Below are positions 6,172-13,557 of a stretch of DNA of 21,490 nt, piece after piece (position 1 is the stretch's first letter; each line of letters begins with the position of its first letter). The DNA lies in contig CAMZKK010000075.1 in NCBI GenBank assembly GCA_947311175.1, forward strand, positions 1 to 21,490, written 5' to 3'. Source of the stretch: an uncultured Planctomycetota bacterium (GTDB lineage: Bacteria; Planctomycetota; SZUA-567; JAFGNG01). The notes beneath the pieces were generated by a model, which worked only from the letters and a program-made list of their open reading frames with translations, did not search any database and had not been told where the DNA came from. The translations under genes and the position numbers were made by a program.

Positions 6172-7746
6172 TTAATTTTTTGAACCAATTCTCTTACTCA
6201 AAATTATAGATATTGAATCTGCGATATTATATATATCAAATGGTTTTTTGATTATTTTGGTTATTGATTTACATTCTTTAATTTCTTCAACATTAAACAT
6301 CGTACTCTTGCCGGTTATTATGATAATTTCCGGTGGCTTGGATTTTAGCATTTCCATCTTTTTAACAAATTCAATACCGTTTAATTTTGGCATTTGTAGA
6401 TCAACAAGGGCAATATCGAATGGGTTTTTTTGATGTTCGGCAATTGCATCGAGACCATCATCGGTGGAGAATATGTCATGACCCTTGCTTCTTAAAAGGG
6501 TAGCGAGGAGTAATTGAATATCTTTGTCGTCATCAAGAATTAAGATTCTTCCGGTTAAGTCTTGCGCTAAATTAGAATCAACTGGTGCCTCTGCATCTTC
6601 CTTTTCGGTTCTTGCAAGAAACAAAGTAAAGGTACTGCCTTTTTCAATTTCACTTTCAAATTCTATTCTTCCATTATGGTTATGGGCAATGGTATTGCAT
6701 ACACTAAGCCCAAGTCCGGTTCCTTTTATATCGCTGGTTATAGAATCTTTTTTGGCATATTCTCCTTTTGTTGAAAAAAAGGGTAAAAAGATTTTTTCCT
6801 TTTCATCATTAGGAATGCCAAGTCCTGAGTCTTTTACGCTAATAAAAAGATAATCTTTAGTTTGCCCGGATTTAACAATAACAACTTTTTCTTCCCTACC
6901 ATAAACAGCATGTCTGGCATTTATCAAAAGATTCATTATTATTTGTCCAATTTGACCGGTATCACAATTTATTTCAGGTAGATTTTTATCTAACTCTAAT
7001 TTGACGATAATTCCTTCTGAGTTAAGCTCTCGACTCACGATACTAAGAGTTTCGTTTATTATGTCATTTAGATTTGAATTTTTTTTGCCAATAATTCCCG
7101 AACGAGTAAATGCCAAAAGATTTTTTGTTATTCCGGTTGCACGTTTAGCAGCACCAAGGACACGTTTTATATATTCTCTTGCCTCGTTATCAATATTGCA
7201 ATTAAGCGATAATTGGAGGTAGCCAATAACGCTGGTATGGATATTGTTAAACTCATGGGCAATTCCGGCAGCAAGAGTTCCCACTGCAGCTAATTGTTGT
7301 GCTCTAACCAGTGCCTCTTCTGCCTTTGCTCTTTCAAGTCTATGTTTAGCTCTTTGCTCCGCAATTAAGAGTCTTAAATTAAGTAAGCTAAGAGGGAATG
7401 GCTTGGTGATATAATCATCTGCACCAGCATCAAAGGCTGTTTGGAGGTGTTTTGGGGTGTTGTTGCCGGTAATTAGAATTATTGAAATATATGATGAGTA
7501 ATCTACCTCACGTATTTTTTTGCACAAATCAATACCGGTTATATCGGGGAGTTTCCAATCCAAAATCACCAATTGATAAAAGTTTTTTGTAAATGCTTCC
7601 CAACCTTCTTCTCCTGAGGCAAAGGAATCAACCTCATACCCTCTAAGACTGAGACTTTCTTCTAATAAAATTCTCATTGTTGAGTCGTCTTCAATCACTA
7701 GGGTTTTTTTGTTATTCTCAAATTCTTTTAAAATTGAATGTACCAT
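6172..7746 (-). CDS. Soluble hybrid histidine kinase, receiver-HisKA-HATPase-receiver
   Basis: A 524-aa phosphorelay protein with no transmembrane segment or PAS domain. The first receiver (about 14-130) has acidic E19-D20-D21, phospho-acceptor D63 (VILDWKLPD) and K115. A short coiled coil (130-152) leads to the HisKA domain with the H box GIAHEFNN, H164. The HATPase domain (about 262-378) shows the N box MNLLINARHA, the G1 box DSGLGIP (306-312), the F box and the G2 box GTGLGLS (342-348). The second receiver (399-515) has D404-D406, acceptor D449 (LVDLQMP) and K501. Signal input therefore probably arrives as phosphate on the first receiver. The start ATG at 7746 has GGGGGAG unusually close (about 2 nt). 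No DNA-binding output domain or partner regulator is adjacent. Confidence 0.93.
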   Translation of the reverse strand: MVHSILKEFENNKKTLVIEDDSTMRILLEESLSLRGYEVDSFASGEEGWEAFTKNFYQLVILDWKLPDITGIDLCKKIREVDYSSYISIILITGNNTPKHLQTAFDAGADDYITKPFPLSLLNLRLLIAEQRAKHRLERAKAEEALVRAQQLAAVGTLAAGIAHEFNNIHTSVIGYLQLSLNCNIDNEAREYIKRVLGAAKRATGITKNLLAFTRSGIIGKKNSNLNDIINETLSIVSRELNSEGIIVKLELDKNLPEINCDTGQIGQIIMNLLINARHAVYGREEKVVIVKSGQTKDYLFISVKDSGLGIPNDEKEKIFLPFFSTKGEYAKKDSITSDIKGTGLGLSVCNTIAHNHNGRIEFESEIEKGSTFTLFLARTEKEDAEAPVDSNLAQDLTGRILILDDDKDIQLLLATLLRSKGHDIFSTDDGLDAIAEHQKNPFDIALVDLQMPKLNGIEFVKKMEMLKSKPPEIIIITGKSTMFNVEEIKECKSITKIIKKPFDIYNIADSISIILSKRIGSKN

Positions 7747-7866
7747 ATCTCCCCCATAAAAAACTATACAGCATAATAATTAACCTAATAATTATTATAT
7801 GTCAAACAACTACTTTGTTTTAATGTAATATTTTCTAAAATTATAATTTTGGGGATTTTATAAATA
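7747..7866. other. AT-rich leader region upstream of the hybrid kinase
   Basis: A 120-nt gap. On the minus strand it has TTGACA (7805-7800) pointing to the kinase gene, but no well-spaced -10 box can be fixed. A perfect 14-nt self-complementary run aaaattataatttt is at 7837-7850, which could act as a weak operator or simply reflect AT-richness. No coding sequence is seen. Confidence 0.3.
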
Positions 7867-8094
7867 TTAAACAGCTTGAATAGGTTGTTCTTCAAGTGGA
7901 AGAAGGGGGATTCTTGTTGTTAAAGGATTTACAAATTTACAAAAAGTTTCTTTGTCACAACTTTTCGCATTATCGCAGTTTAGGTAAGTTATAATAGTTC
8001 CATCTGATTTTTTTCTGGTCTTTGATATTTCTTCAACAATAGCCATTACCTCAATAGCTTTGGTATCACAAAAGCACTTTTTCTTACCAATCAT
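7867..8094 (-). CDS. Small cysteine-containing hypothetical protein
   Basis: A 75-aa protein of unrecognised family. Five cysteines are arranged C7-x-C9 ... C40-x5-C46-x5-C52 (KKCFCD, LNCDNAKSC, TFCKF), a layout that could hold a metal or an iron-sulfur cluster. The middle (14-39) looks like two beta strands with a basic turn. The tail is proline/leucine-rich. There is no signal peptide or TM segment, so it is probably cytoplasmic. The start ATG at 8094 is well supported by AAAGGA with about 5 nt spacing. The gap to the kinase is 120 nt, so it probably has separate transcription. Metal binding is inference from the cysteine spacing only. Confidence 0.65.
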   Translation of the reverse strand: MIGKKKCFCDTKAIEVMAIVEEISKTRKKSDGTIITYLNCDNAKSCDKETFCKFVNPLTTRIPLLPLEEQPIQAV

Positions 8095-8124
8095 TTGTAT
8101 CCTTTCGTATAAATTAAGTTTGAC

Positions 8125-8152
8125 TTTATATGTATTTTATCGGCAAAAACAA
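8125..8152 (-). promoter_or_regulatory. Possible promoter of the small cysteine-protein gene
   Basis: On the minus strand, TTGTTT (8152-8147), a 16-nt spacer and TATAAA (8130-8125), giving a leader of roughly 20-25 nt that includes the AAAGGA ribosome-binding site. Confidence 0.4.
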
Positions 8153-8160
8153 GAGTTATT

Positions 8161-8188
8161 TTGAATTTTATATAGGCTGTTTTATAAA
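8161..8188 (+). promoter_or_regulatory. Possible promoter of the lipoprotein gene
   Basis: TTGAAT (8161-8166), a 16-nt spacer and TATAAA (8183-8188). The leader would be about 200 nt long, so a closer promoter may exist. Confidence 0.3.
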
Positions 8189-8398
8189 TAAATATGTCAA
8201 AAATTAATATCGGTAAACGTTTAATCTTTGATACGGTTTTTCTTTTTTCGAAAATTTTATCTTAGAATTCACCTGTGCATTTATGTATAATATTTTTTAT
8301 TGTTATTGTCGGTTACTTTAAGGCAATAAATTATTTTTAAAGCCTTAAATAGACTCAAGGCTGAGGTCAAAGTATATTTAACAAAAGGGGGATTAATC

Positions 8399-9298
8399 TT
8401 GAATAAAACATTTTATTATATTTGTGCTTTATTGGTTTCGGTGTTATTCATTTCAAGTTGCAGCAAACGCATTGGAAAACCTAAAATTTCATTACGAAGG
8501 ATTAGAAGTAAAAATGTTTCCGGCACCCCAACTAAAAAAGTAGATACCCTTTTGAGACAATTAGATCAAAAATTTGTCGAACTTCAGGGCTGGAAATCAA
8601 AGGTTGATATAAATAGGAGAAGGGAAGAGGAAGCACTTCTTAAGATTCGTGAAGAAATTTCTCAATTAAAGGATCAAATTTCTCTTTCATTGAAAACTAA
8701 AAACGATCAGTCAAATAATTATTATCGCCCACAAAATAACGAATCATTGCTATCGAGAGAAACTTCATCAATGTCCGGGCCGGATGGTAGTTCTTCTTTA
8801 GACACATCATTTTATTCTAAAGTGCCACTTAAGTCATATAAAAGCAACAAAATTCCCGAAGTGGCAAAGTTTGTTCCTCAGTCTATTAATCCATCAAAGA
8901 AGAATAATTCTAAAAGCTTAACAGTCAAAGCACCTCCATTTCTAAGAAAAAATTCAGTGTCTATGAATAATTACCAACCTAAAGATTATTCAGCAAGCGA
9001 TAAAGGTTTAGCCACTAATTATTCAAAAATCCAAGTTACTCTCAAAAAAGGAGCTACCGTAGGGAGAGTTTTATGGATTGAACGACGTCAGGATGAAAAG
9101 GTACTTCGTATCGATATAGGGACCCTCGCAGGACTCAAAAAAGATAGCTTAGTCTCTATCGGTGGAGTTGGAGCTGGTTGTAGTGTTTGGAAGGTAGTAT
9201 CGGTACGCAAATATAGCAGTGTCATCAAAAGAGTTCCCACATCGCCAGTTGGTGGGGTGAAACGTGGAGATACTGTTTATCAAGTCACACGTAACTAA
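8399..9298 (+). CDS. Predicted outer-envelope lipoprotein with coiled coil and C-terminal beta domain
   Basis: A 299-aa protein beginning at TTG 8399, chosen because a strong AGGGGG sits about 8 nt upstream and the signal peptide starts right there (MNKTFYYICALLVSVLFISSC). The lipobox I18-S19-S20-C21 predicts a lipid-anchored protein at C21. Residues about 45-100 form a charged coiled coil (VDTLLRQLDQKFVELQ ... LKIREEISQLKDQ). 100-205 is a Ser/Asn/Pro-rich, probably unstructured linker. The C-terminal 90 residues are beta-rich (ATVGRVLWIE, LRIDIGTLAGLKKDSLVSIGG, GGVKRGDTVYQV), recalling MreC-like or FlgT-like small beta barrels where GLKKDS and VKRGD are turns. I cannot name it. It lies alone between its own leader and the NrdR-controlled nrdJ gene, with palindrome site D directly after its stop. 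Confidence 0.75.
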   Translation: MNKTFYYICALLVSVLFISSCSKRIGKPKISLRRIRSKNVSGTPTKKVDTLLRQLDQKFVELQGWKSKVDINRRREEEALLKIREEISQLKDQISLSLKTKNDQSNNYYRPQNNESLLSRETSSMSGPDGSSSLDTSFYSKVPLKSYKSNKIPEVAKFVPQSINPSKKNNSKSLTVKAPPFLRKNSVSMNNYQPKDYSASDKGLATNYSKIQVTLKKGATVGRVLWIERRQDEKVLRIDIGTLAGLKKDSLVSIGGVGAGCSVWKVVSVRKYSSVIKRVPTSPVGGVKRGDTVYQVTRN

Positions 9299-9330
9299 AC
9301 TTAAATTTCGCATCAACTGTTTAATTTAGG
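9299..9330. repeat. Short dispersed palindrome, site D
   Basis: ACTTAAATTTCGCA ... ACTGTTTAATTTAGG, starting one base after the lipoprotein stop codon (9296-9298). The arms CTTAAATT and AATTTAGG pair across a 15-nt loop. It is closely similar to site F (14642-14667) read on the other strand. Confidence 0.55.
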
Positions 9331-9367
9331 TTGAACAAAAATCATCAAATAATAGAAAATTATTTTA

Positions 9368-9395
9368 TTAAAACCCTCTAAAGACACAATATATA
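9368..9395 (+). promoter_or_regulatory. Probable nrdJ promoter overlapping an NrdR box
   Basis: TTAAAA (9368-9373), a 16-nt spacer and TATATA (9390-9395). The -10 box lies inside the first NrdR-type box, an arrangement that would allow direct repression. Start of transcription is expected near 9402. Confidence 0.4.
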
Positions 9396-9399
9396 GTGG
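9384..9399. promoter_or_regulatory. NrdR box 1 upstream of nrdJ
   Basis: acacaatatatagtgg matches the known 16-bp palindromic NrdR-box consensus (acaCwAtATaTwGtgt) at 15 of 16 positions. NrdR is the ATP/dATP-sensing zinc-finger/ATP-cone repressor of bacterial ribonucleotide reductase genes. The site lies 103 nt before the nrdJ start codon. Confidence 0.75.
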
Positions 9400-9413
9400 C
9401 CGATAAAAAAAAA

Positions 9414-9429
9414 TAAGAATATATGGTTT
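9414..9429. promoter_or_regulatory. NrdR box 2 (weaker) upstream of nrdJ
   Basis: taagaatatatggttt keeps the AATATAT core and the GT of the right half (about 11 of 16 positions). It starts 30 bp after box 1, close to three helical turns, the tandem geometry usual for NrdR operators (31-32 bp). The phasing supports it more than the sequence does. Confidence 0.5.
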
Positions 9430-9437
9430 TTTTTCTT

Positions 9438-9468
9438 GGATAATGCTACCGGATTTGTAGCATTATCC
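9438..9468 (+). terminator. Leader hairpin before nrdJ, terminator- or attenuator-like
   Basis: A perfect 12-bp stem, ggataatgctac (9438-9449) paired with gtagcattatcc (9457-9468), with a 7-nt loop, followed by a T-rich run (ttt caatattttt). It lies downstream of the NrdR boxes and probable promoter and 33 nt before the nrdJ ATG, so it would be in the nrdJ leader RNA. It may end read-through from the lipoprotein gene, attenuate nrdJ, or protect the mRNA 5' end. Confidence 0.6.
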
Positions 9469-9501
9469 TTTCAATATTTTTAAGAAAGAAAAGAGGAAAA
9501 A

Positions 9502-11901
9502 ATGAAAAAAGAAGCTAAATCCGTCGTGGCAAAAAAGAATCAAAAAAATAGAATAAAACCAATCTTAACCTCAAATGCAGAAGCTGTGCTTAAGGCACGG
9601 TACTTACGAAAAGATAAGAGTGGGGTGGTTGTTGAGACGCCAGAGCAACTCTTTTTAAGAGTGGCTGAAGTCATTGCGAGTGCCGAATTAAATTATGGAA
9701 TGAGTGATGCCGGAACTGAAGAGGTTAAAGATGAATTTTACAATATGATGGCAACCGGTAGATTTATGCCAAATTCACCAACCTTGATGAATGCAGGTCG
9801 TGAAATGGGCATGCTTTCTGCTTGTTTTGTGTTGCCGGTAGAGGATAGTGTTGACGGTATCTTTCAAAGTATTAGAAATACCGCAATGATTCAAAAAGCG
9901 GGTGGTGGTACAGGATTTTCTTTTAGCAGACTTCGCCCAACAGGAGATCATATCGCTTCAAGTGGTGGAACAACCTCAGGACCATTATCGTTTATGAAGG
10001 TATTTAGCGAAGCAACCAACGCCATTCAGCAAGGTGCGTTTAGGCGTGGAGCAAATATGGGACTGATGAGAATAGATCATCCAGATATAATTTCATTTAT
10101 AAAGGTTAAAGAAAATTTGGAAAATCTCACTAATTTCAACCTTTCAGTCGGTGTAACCGATAAATTTATGAAGATGCTTAAAACTGAACCTGATTCAGCA
10201 CATAGATTATTAAATCCACATACCGGAGAAAAAACAGATTTATTAAAAGAAGATGGCAGTGCTTGGAGCGTGCGGGAAGTTTTTGATGTTATTGTCAAAA
10301 AGGCATGGAAATCGGGTGAGCCTGGATTGATTTTTCTTGATACAATCAATAAAGCCAACCCAACTCCTCATGTTGGTGAAATCGAGGCAACAAATCCCTG
10401 TGGAGAACAGCCACTACTTCCCTATGAATCTTGCAATCTCGGCTCCATAAATCTTGCTTCATTTGTTTCTGATGGCGAATTTAATTGGGATGGATATTCT
10501 AAAACTATTCAACTGGGAACTAGATTTTTAGATAATGTAATTGATGTTAACAACTATCCCATTCCTGAAGTTGAAGAGGTAACCAAAGCTAACCGAAAAA
10601 TAGGACTTGGTTTGATGGGTTTTGCCGATACCTTATTTAGTTTAGGAATTGCCTACAATAGCGAAGAAGGGCTTGATTTTGGGCGAAAGGTTATGGAAAT
10701 TCTCAATGAGGAATCTCATAAAGCATCTCAAAATTTAGCAGAAAGTAGGGGAACTTTCCCAACGTGGAAAGGAAGTATTTGGCACAAGCAAGGTATCAAA
10801 ATTCGCAATGCAGCTACTACCACCCTTGCCCCAACCGGAACTATTTCAATTATTGCCGATACCTCCGGGGGAATTGAGCCATTATTTTCTTTGGCATTCT
10901 TACGCAATATCTTAGATGGGCAGCAGTTTATTGAGGTTAACTCGATATTTGAAAAAATAGCTGAAGAGGGTGGCTTTGGTAGTGAAGAGTTGATGAAAAA
11001 AATTGCCAGAGAGGGCTCAATAAGCCAGATTGAAGGCATTCCCGAAGAGATTAAAAAAGTGTTTGTTACTGCCCGAGACATTTCAGCAGAGTGGCATGTT
11101 AAAATGCAGGCAGCTTTTCAAGAATATTGTGATTCATCAATTTCTAAAACTATTAACTTTTCTGCCGACGCTACGGTTGAGCAGGTAGAAGAAATTTTTC
11201 TCTTAGCATATGAAAAAGGTTGCAAGGGAATTACAGTTTATCGAGATGGCTGTCGAAATAACCAACCAATGGCGCTTGATAACAAAAAGGAAGAAAATAA
11301 AACTGTTGAAGAGAAACCGGTATTTACAACCGTAATTGCAGATGCAAGTAGCTTTGTAAAGCCAATGAGACTTCCGGAAATAATGTCGGCAATTAGAATT
11401 AAACAAATAACTCCATTTGGACATATGCACATCAAAATTATTATTGACCCATTAACCGGTAGAGAACGCGAAGTTTTTGCTACTCTTGGTAAGGGTGGTG
11501 ATGTTGCTTGCTCTGACCTTGAAGCTATTTGTCGTTTAATCTCAATGTATTTGCGAGTAAATGGCTCTTTATCAGATGTAATGAAACAACTTGATGGCAT
11601 TGGTTCAAGCCTTTCTGTAGCAACCAAGGATGGACGAATAACCAGTTTGGCAGATGCAATATCTAAAGCAATCAATAAATATTTGCGGATTCGCAAGGTT
11701 GCTAGCATTGAAGATATTCTTCTTGGTAAGGCTTGTTTTTCCGAAGTAGAAAAAGGATTAAAACGAGCAGGAAAAGCAAGCAGTGGCGACAAGGGAGTTT
11801 CAAACGGAGCTTATAAAGTTGCTTGCCCGGAATGTCAGAATACCCTTATATTTGAAGAAGGTTGTTCTAAATGTCATGCTTGCGGATTTTCTCAATGTTA
11901 A
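9502..11901 (+). CDS. nrdJ: Adenosylcobalamin-dependent (class II) ribonucleotide reductase
   Basis: A 799-aa enzyme that reduces ribonucleotides to deoxyribonucleotides with a B12-generated thiyl radical, working with or without oxygen. Landmarks: MPNSPTLMNAG (89-99), redox C108 (SACFVLPVED), GGGTGFSFSRLRP (134-146), the active site N298-P-C300-G-E302 (thiyl Cys with Asn and Glu), and the redox partner C311, with exactly the 11-residue spacing of Thermotoga NrdJ. Further on are the substrate loop PTGTIS (445-450) and, at about 628-735, a TSCPD-like domain (FGHMHIKI ... CSDLEAICRLIS). The C-terminus has six cysteines (C775, C778, C788, C791, C794, C799), including a CPxC...CxxC zinc-ribbon-like tail that probably shuttles electrons from thioredoxin. 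No N-terminal ATP-cone is evident. The start has AGAGGA about 5 nt upstream. It is monocistronic, controlled by NrdR boxes, with a strong terminator after it. Confidence 0.96.
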   Translation: MKKEAKSVVAKKNQKNRIKPILTSNAEAVLKARYLRKDKSGVVVETPEQLFLRVAEVIASAELNYGMSDAGTEEVKDEFYNMMATGRFMPNSPTLMNAGREMGMLSACFVLPVEDSVDGIFQSIRNTAMIQKAGGGTGFSFSRLRPTGDHIASSGGTTSGPLSFMKVFSEATNAIQQGAFRRGANMGLMRIDHPDIISFIKVKENLENLTNFNLSVGVTDKFMKMLKTEPDSAHRLLNPHTGEKTDLLKEDGSAWSVREVFDVIVKKAWKSGEPGLIFLDTINKANPTPHVGEIEATNPCGEQPLLPYESCNLGSINLASFVSDGEFNWDGYSKTIQLGTRFLDNVIDVNNYPIPEVEEVTKANRKIGLGLMGFADTLFSLGIAYNSEEGLDFGRKVMEILNEESHKASQNLAESRGTFPTWKGSIWHKQGIKIRNAATTTLAPTGTISIIADTSGGIEPLFSLAFLRNILDGQQFIEVNSIFEKIAEEGGFGSEELMKKIAREGSISQIEGIPEEIKKVFVTARDISAEWHVKMQAAFQEYCDSSISKTINFSADATVEQVEEIFLLAYEKGCKGITVYRDGCRNNQPMALDNKKEENKTVEEKPVFTTVIADASSFVKPMRLPEIMSAIRIKQITPFGHMHIKIIIDPLTGREREVFATLGKGGDVACSDLEAICRLISMYLRVNGSLSDVMKQLDGIGSSLSVATKDGRITSLADAISKAINKYLRIRKVASIEDILLGKACFSEVEKGLKRAGKASSGDKGVSNGAYKVACPECQNTLIFEEGCSKCHACGFSQC

Positions 11902-11953
11902 GAATCAAATTTAATAATGATTAAAGGCAAATAATTACATTAAGCTATTTGAT

Positions 11954-11992
11954 AAATTCCGCAGTTTTACAGGCTGCGGAATTTTTTATTTT
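11954..11992 (+). terminator. Rho-independent terminator of nrdJ
   Basis: A perfect 11-bp stem, aaattccgcag (11954-11964) with ctgcggaattt (11974-11984), with a 9-nt loop and a U-rich tail (tttatttt). Because it also starts with A-rich bases it might work in both directions. Its first 14 bases (aaattccgcagttt) are identical to palindrome site E at 13536-13549. Confidence 0.9.
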
Positions 11993-12114
11993 GAGATTAT
12001 TTGTTAATATTCGCCTAAAAATAAAATGATTAAAAATAACTTTTTTAAGGGGAAAAGGCTTCATTTCGACATACAATTACGAAAGTTAACTTTATTTAAA
12101 AATGGTAATATTGA

Positions 12115-12729
12115 ATGGTTAAAAAACTGTCTGACAGACACATTGAAGATTTACGCTTCCGTCGTGGGATAATCGATGGTGATGAAGATATTTTGGCTGA
12201 ATTTTATGAAAAATATTTTTCGCGACTATATCGGTATATTTATTATCGAGTTGGAAGAGATCACCAACATGCAGAAGAAGTGGTAAATGACACCTTTGTT
12301 GAATCTATCGAAAAAATAGAAAAATTTGATTCCGAGAGAGGAAATCTTGAAGCTTGGCTAATCATTCTTTCAAGAAATAAAATTCGCTCTCTGAATAATT
12401 CAATGCGACGAGCAACTAATTATGAAAGGAGCTGGTCAATGCTTGAAGGAGAACTAGACACTATATTTTCAAGTATTTCAGACATTAGTGAACAGGAAGC
12501 ATATTTGGAAAATGAGGAACTTAGCAATGCCGTTGGTCTAGTTATGGGTTCTTTGCCGGAGGACTATAGCCAGTTGCTTGAATTAAAATATAAGGATGAA
12601 CTTTCAACAAAAGATATTGCTGCCCGATTGAAAAAGACTGAGAAATCAATTGAAAGCAAGCTCACAAGAGCAAGGGCAGCTTTTCGTCAATTATTTACAG
12701 CTACGAATGCAGATATTATTTCGATATAG
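12115..12729 (+). CDS. ECF-type RNA polymerase sigma factor
   Basis: A 204-aa sigma-70-family factor with only regions 2 and 4. Region 2 spans about 26-98: EFYEKYFSRLYRYIYYRVG, then HAEEVVNDTFVESIEKIEKFD (the core-binding and -10 recognition helices) and AWLIILSRNKIRSL. A 45-residue acidic linker follows. Region 4 spans about 145-195: SLPEDYSQLLELKYKDELSTKDIAARLKKTEKSIESKLTRARAAFRQLF, the -35-recognising helix-turn-helix. It directs RNA polymerase to a small stress or envelope regulon. It is followed after 9 nt by a membrane FecR-like gene that very probably encodes its anti-sigma factor. There is no convincing Shine-Dalgarno sequence before the ATG. I could not identify a self-regulated ECF promoter in the 213-nt upstream gap. 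Confidence 0.92.
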   Translation: MVKKLSDRHIEDLRFRRGIIDGDEDILAEFYEKYFSRLYRYIYYRVGRDHQHAEEVVNDTFVESIEKIEKFDSERGNLEAWLIILSRNKIRSLNNSMRRATNYERSWSMLEGELDTIFSSISDISEQEAYLENEELSNAVGLVMGSLPEDYSQLLELKYKDELSTKDIAARLKKTEKSIESKLTRARAAFRQLFTATNADIISI

Positions 12730-12738
12730 GAGAGAAAT

Positions 12739-13524
12739 ATGAATGATATTGAAGATACAGATACTACTGATTTCAAAAAAGGATTAAAGACCTTGCTTAA
12801 AACAAGTTATCACCCGGTAAACCCCAGTGAGAAGTTCAGAGCTGAGCTTTTTGAAAGATTAAAAAACACCCAAAAGCAAACCATTAATAAACGAAAAAAC
12901 AAAAGAAATATTCGTTATGCTATTTTTTCATTTGTTAGTTCAGCTGCCGCTATGGCATTAATAGCTTTTGGTGGATTAATGGATTCAACAAATATTTCAA
13001 GTAATCAGATAACACCAAAAGAACAAAGGACAGCTGTTTCGCAGTTTGGGACAAATACAAATATTTCAAACACAAGTATTGACCTCACAAAGGCGACAAG
13101 CAAAGGCGGACTGGAAATTGCCCGAGGAGTGTCATTGACAATGGATAGCGGTAGTAAGGTTAAGTTAACCAATGGTATTCTTGATATTTCCAGCGGTAAT
13201 ATTTCTTTAAAATTAAGTGATAACGCATCACCATACGAAATAAAAATTAAAAGCCATAAAATAAAACTTCAACCCGGAAGTCAACTTGCAATGAATGTTA
13301 ATCTCTTAAATTCAAATGATAATCGCAATGAATTGGTTCCTGATATTACCTTATTTCGAGGTAAGGGTTTAATCTCCAATAAACAAGGAAGCACAACCTT
13401 GTTGCCAAACCATACCTATCGCCTCCATCTATATCAAGAGCCGGAGGATGCAAATATAAATGACATCGATAGCTTAAATCCTCAAGGTATGCCGGAGATG
13501 GTCAATTTTAAGATTATCAAATAA
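12739..13524 (+). CDS. FecR-like membrane protein, probable anti-sigma factor
   Basis: A 261-aa bitopic protein. Residues 1-58 are cytoplasmic, rich in charge, with the short motif NPSEKFRAELFERLK (28-42) typical of the cytoplasmic part of proteins encoded after ECF sigma genes. One TM helix lies at about 60-80 (YAIFSFVSSAAAMALIAFGGL). The outside part (about 122-230) is FecR-like: a run of short beta strands (SLTMDSGSKVKLTNGILDISSGNISLKL ... HKIKLQPGSQLAMNV), where the GSxxxL and L-x-x-G-x-I pattern matches FecR beta-repeats. No zinc-binding HxxxCxxC motif is present, so it is not a ZAS-type anti-sigma factor. AGGAGA overlaps the sigma gene stop region and gives 5 nt spacing. A TonB receptor, the usual FecR partner, is not adjacent. 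Confidence 0.8.
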   Translation: MNDIEDTDTTDFKKGLKTLLKTSYHPVNPSEKFRAELFERLKNTQKQTINKRKNKRNIRYAIFSFVSSAAAMALIAFGGLMDSTNISSNQITPKEQRTAVSQFGTNTNISNTSIDLTKATSKGGLEIARGVSLTMDSGSKVKLTNGILDISSGNISLKLSDNASPYEIKIKSHKIKLQPGSQLAMNVNLLNSNDNRNELVPDITLFRGKGLISNKQGSTTLLPNHTYRLHLYQEPEDANINDIDSLNPQGMPEMVNFKIIK

Positions 13525-13535
13525 GTAATAATCAC

Positions 13536-13557
13536 AAATTCCGCAGTTTAAATTTAG
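13536..13557. repeat. Short dispersed palindrome, site E
   Basis: AAATTCCGCAGTTTAAATTTAG in the 29-nt gap between two convergent genes, overlapping the stop of the DapA-like gene. It shares its first 14 bases exactly with the nrdJ terminator. Confidence 0.5.

Larger units (their letters stand above)
8095..8398. other. Divergent intergenic region, no gene
   Basis: 304 nt between the small cysteine protein (minus) and the lipoprotein gene (plus). It holds one candidate promoter for each side (8125-8152 minus; 8161-8188 plus) and an isolated TATAAT at 8286-8291 lacking a good -35 box. I see no tRNA, no riboswitch fold and no repeat. Confidence 0.5.

Noticed and set aside
7800..7805. TTGACA on the minus strand as a firm kinase promoter
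   Set aside because: No -10 element at 16-18 nt matches well, and a TATAAT follows it immediately with no spacer, so the promoter cannot be fixed.
7837..7850. aaaattataatttt palindrome as an operator
   Set aside because: It is only A/T, in a very AT-rich gap, so a 14-nt self-complementary run could easily be chance; kept only as a note.
9331..9501. Cobalamin riboswitch upstream of the B12-dependent reductase
   Set aside because: No B12-box-like sequence or multi-stem core is visible; the NrdR boxes and a simple hairpin explain the region better.
11238..11792. Long minus-strand open frame inside nrdJ
   Set aside because: It lies wholly within the conserved C-terminal part of nrdJ and its translation is not protein-like; it is a shadow of the real gene.
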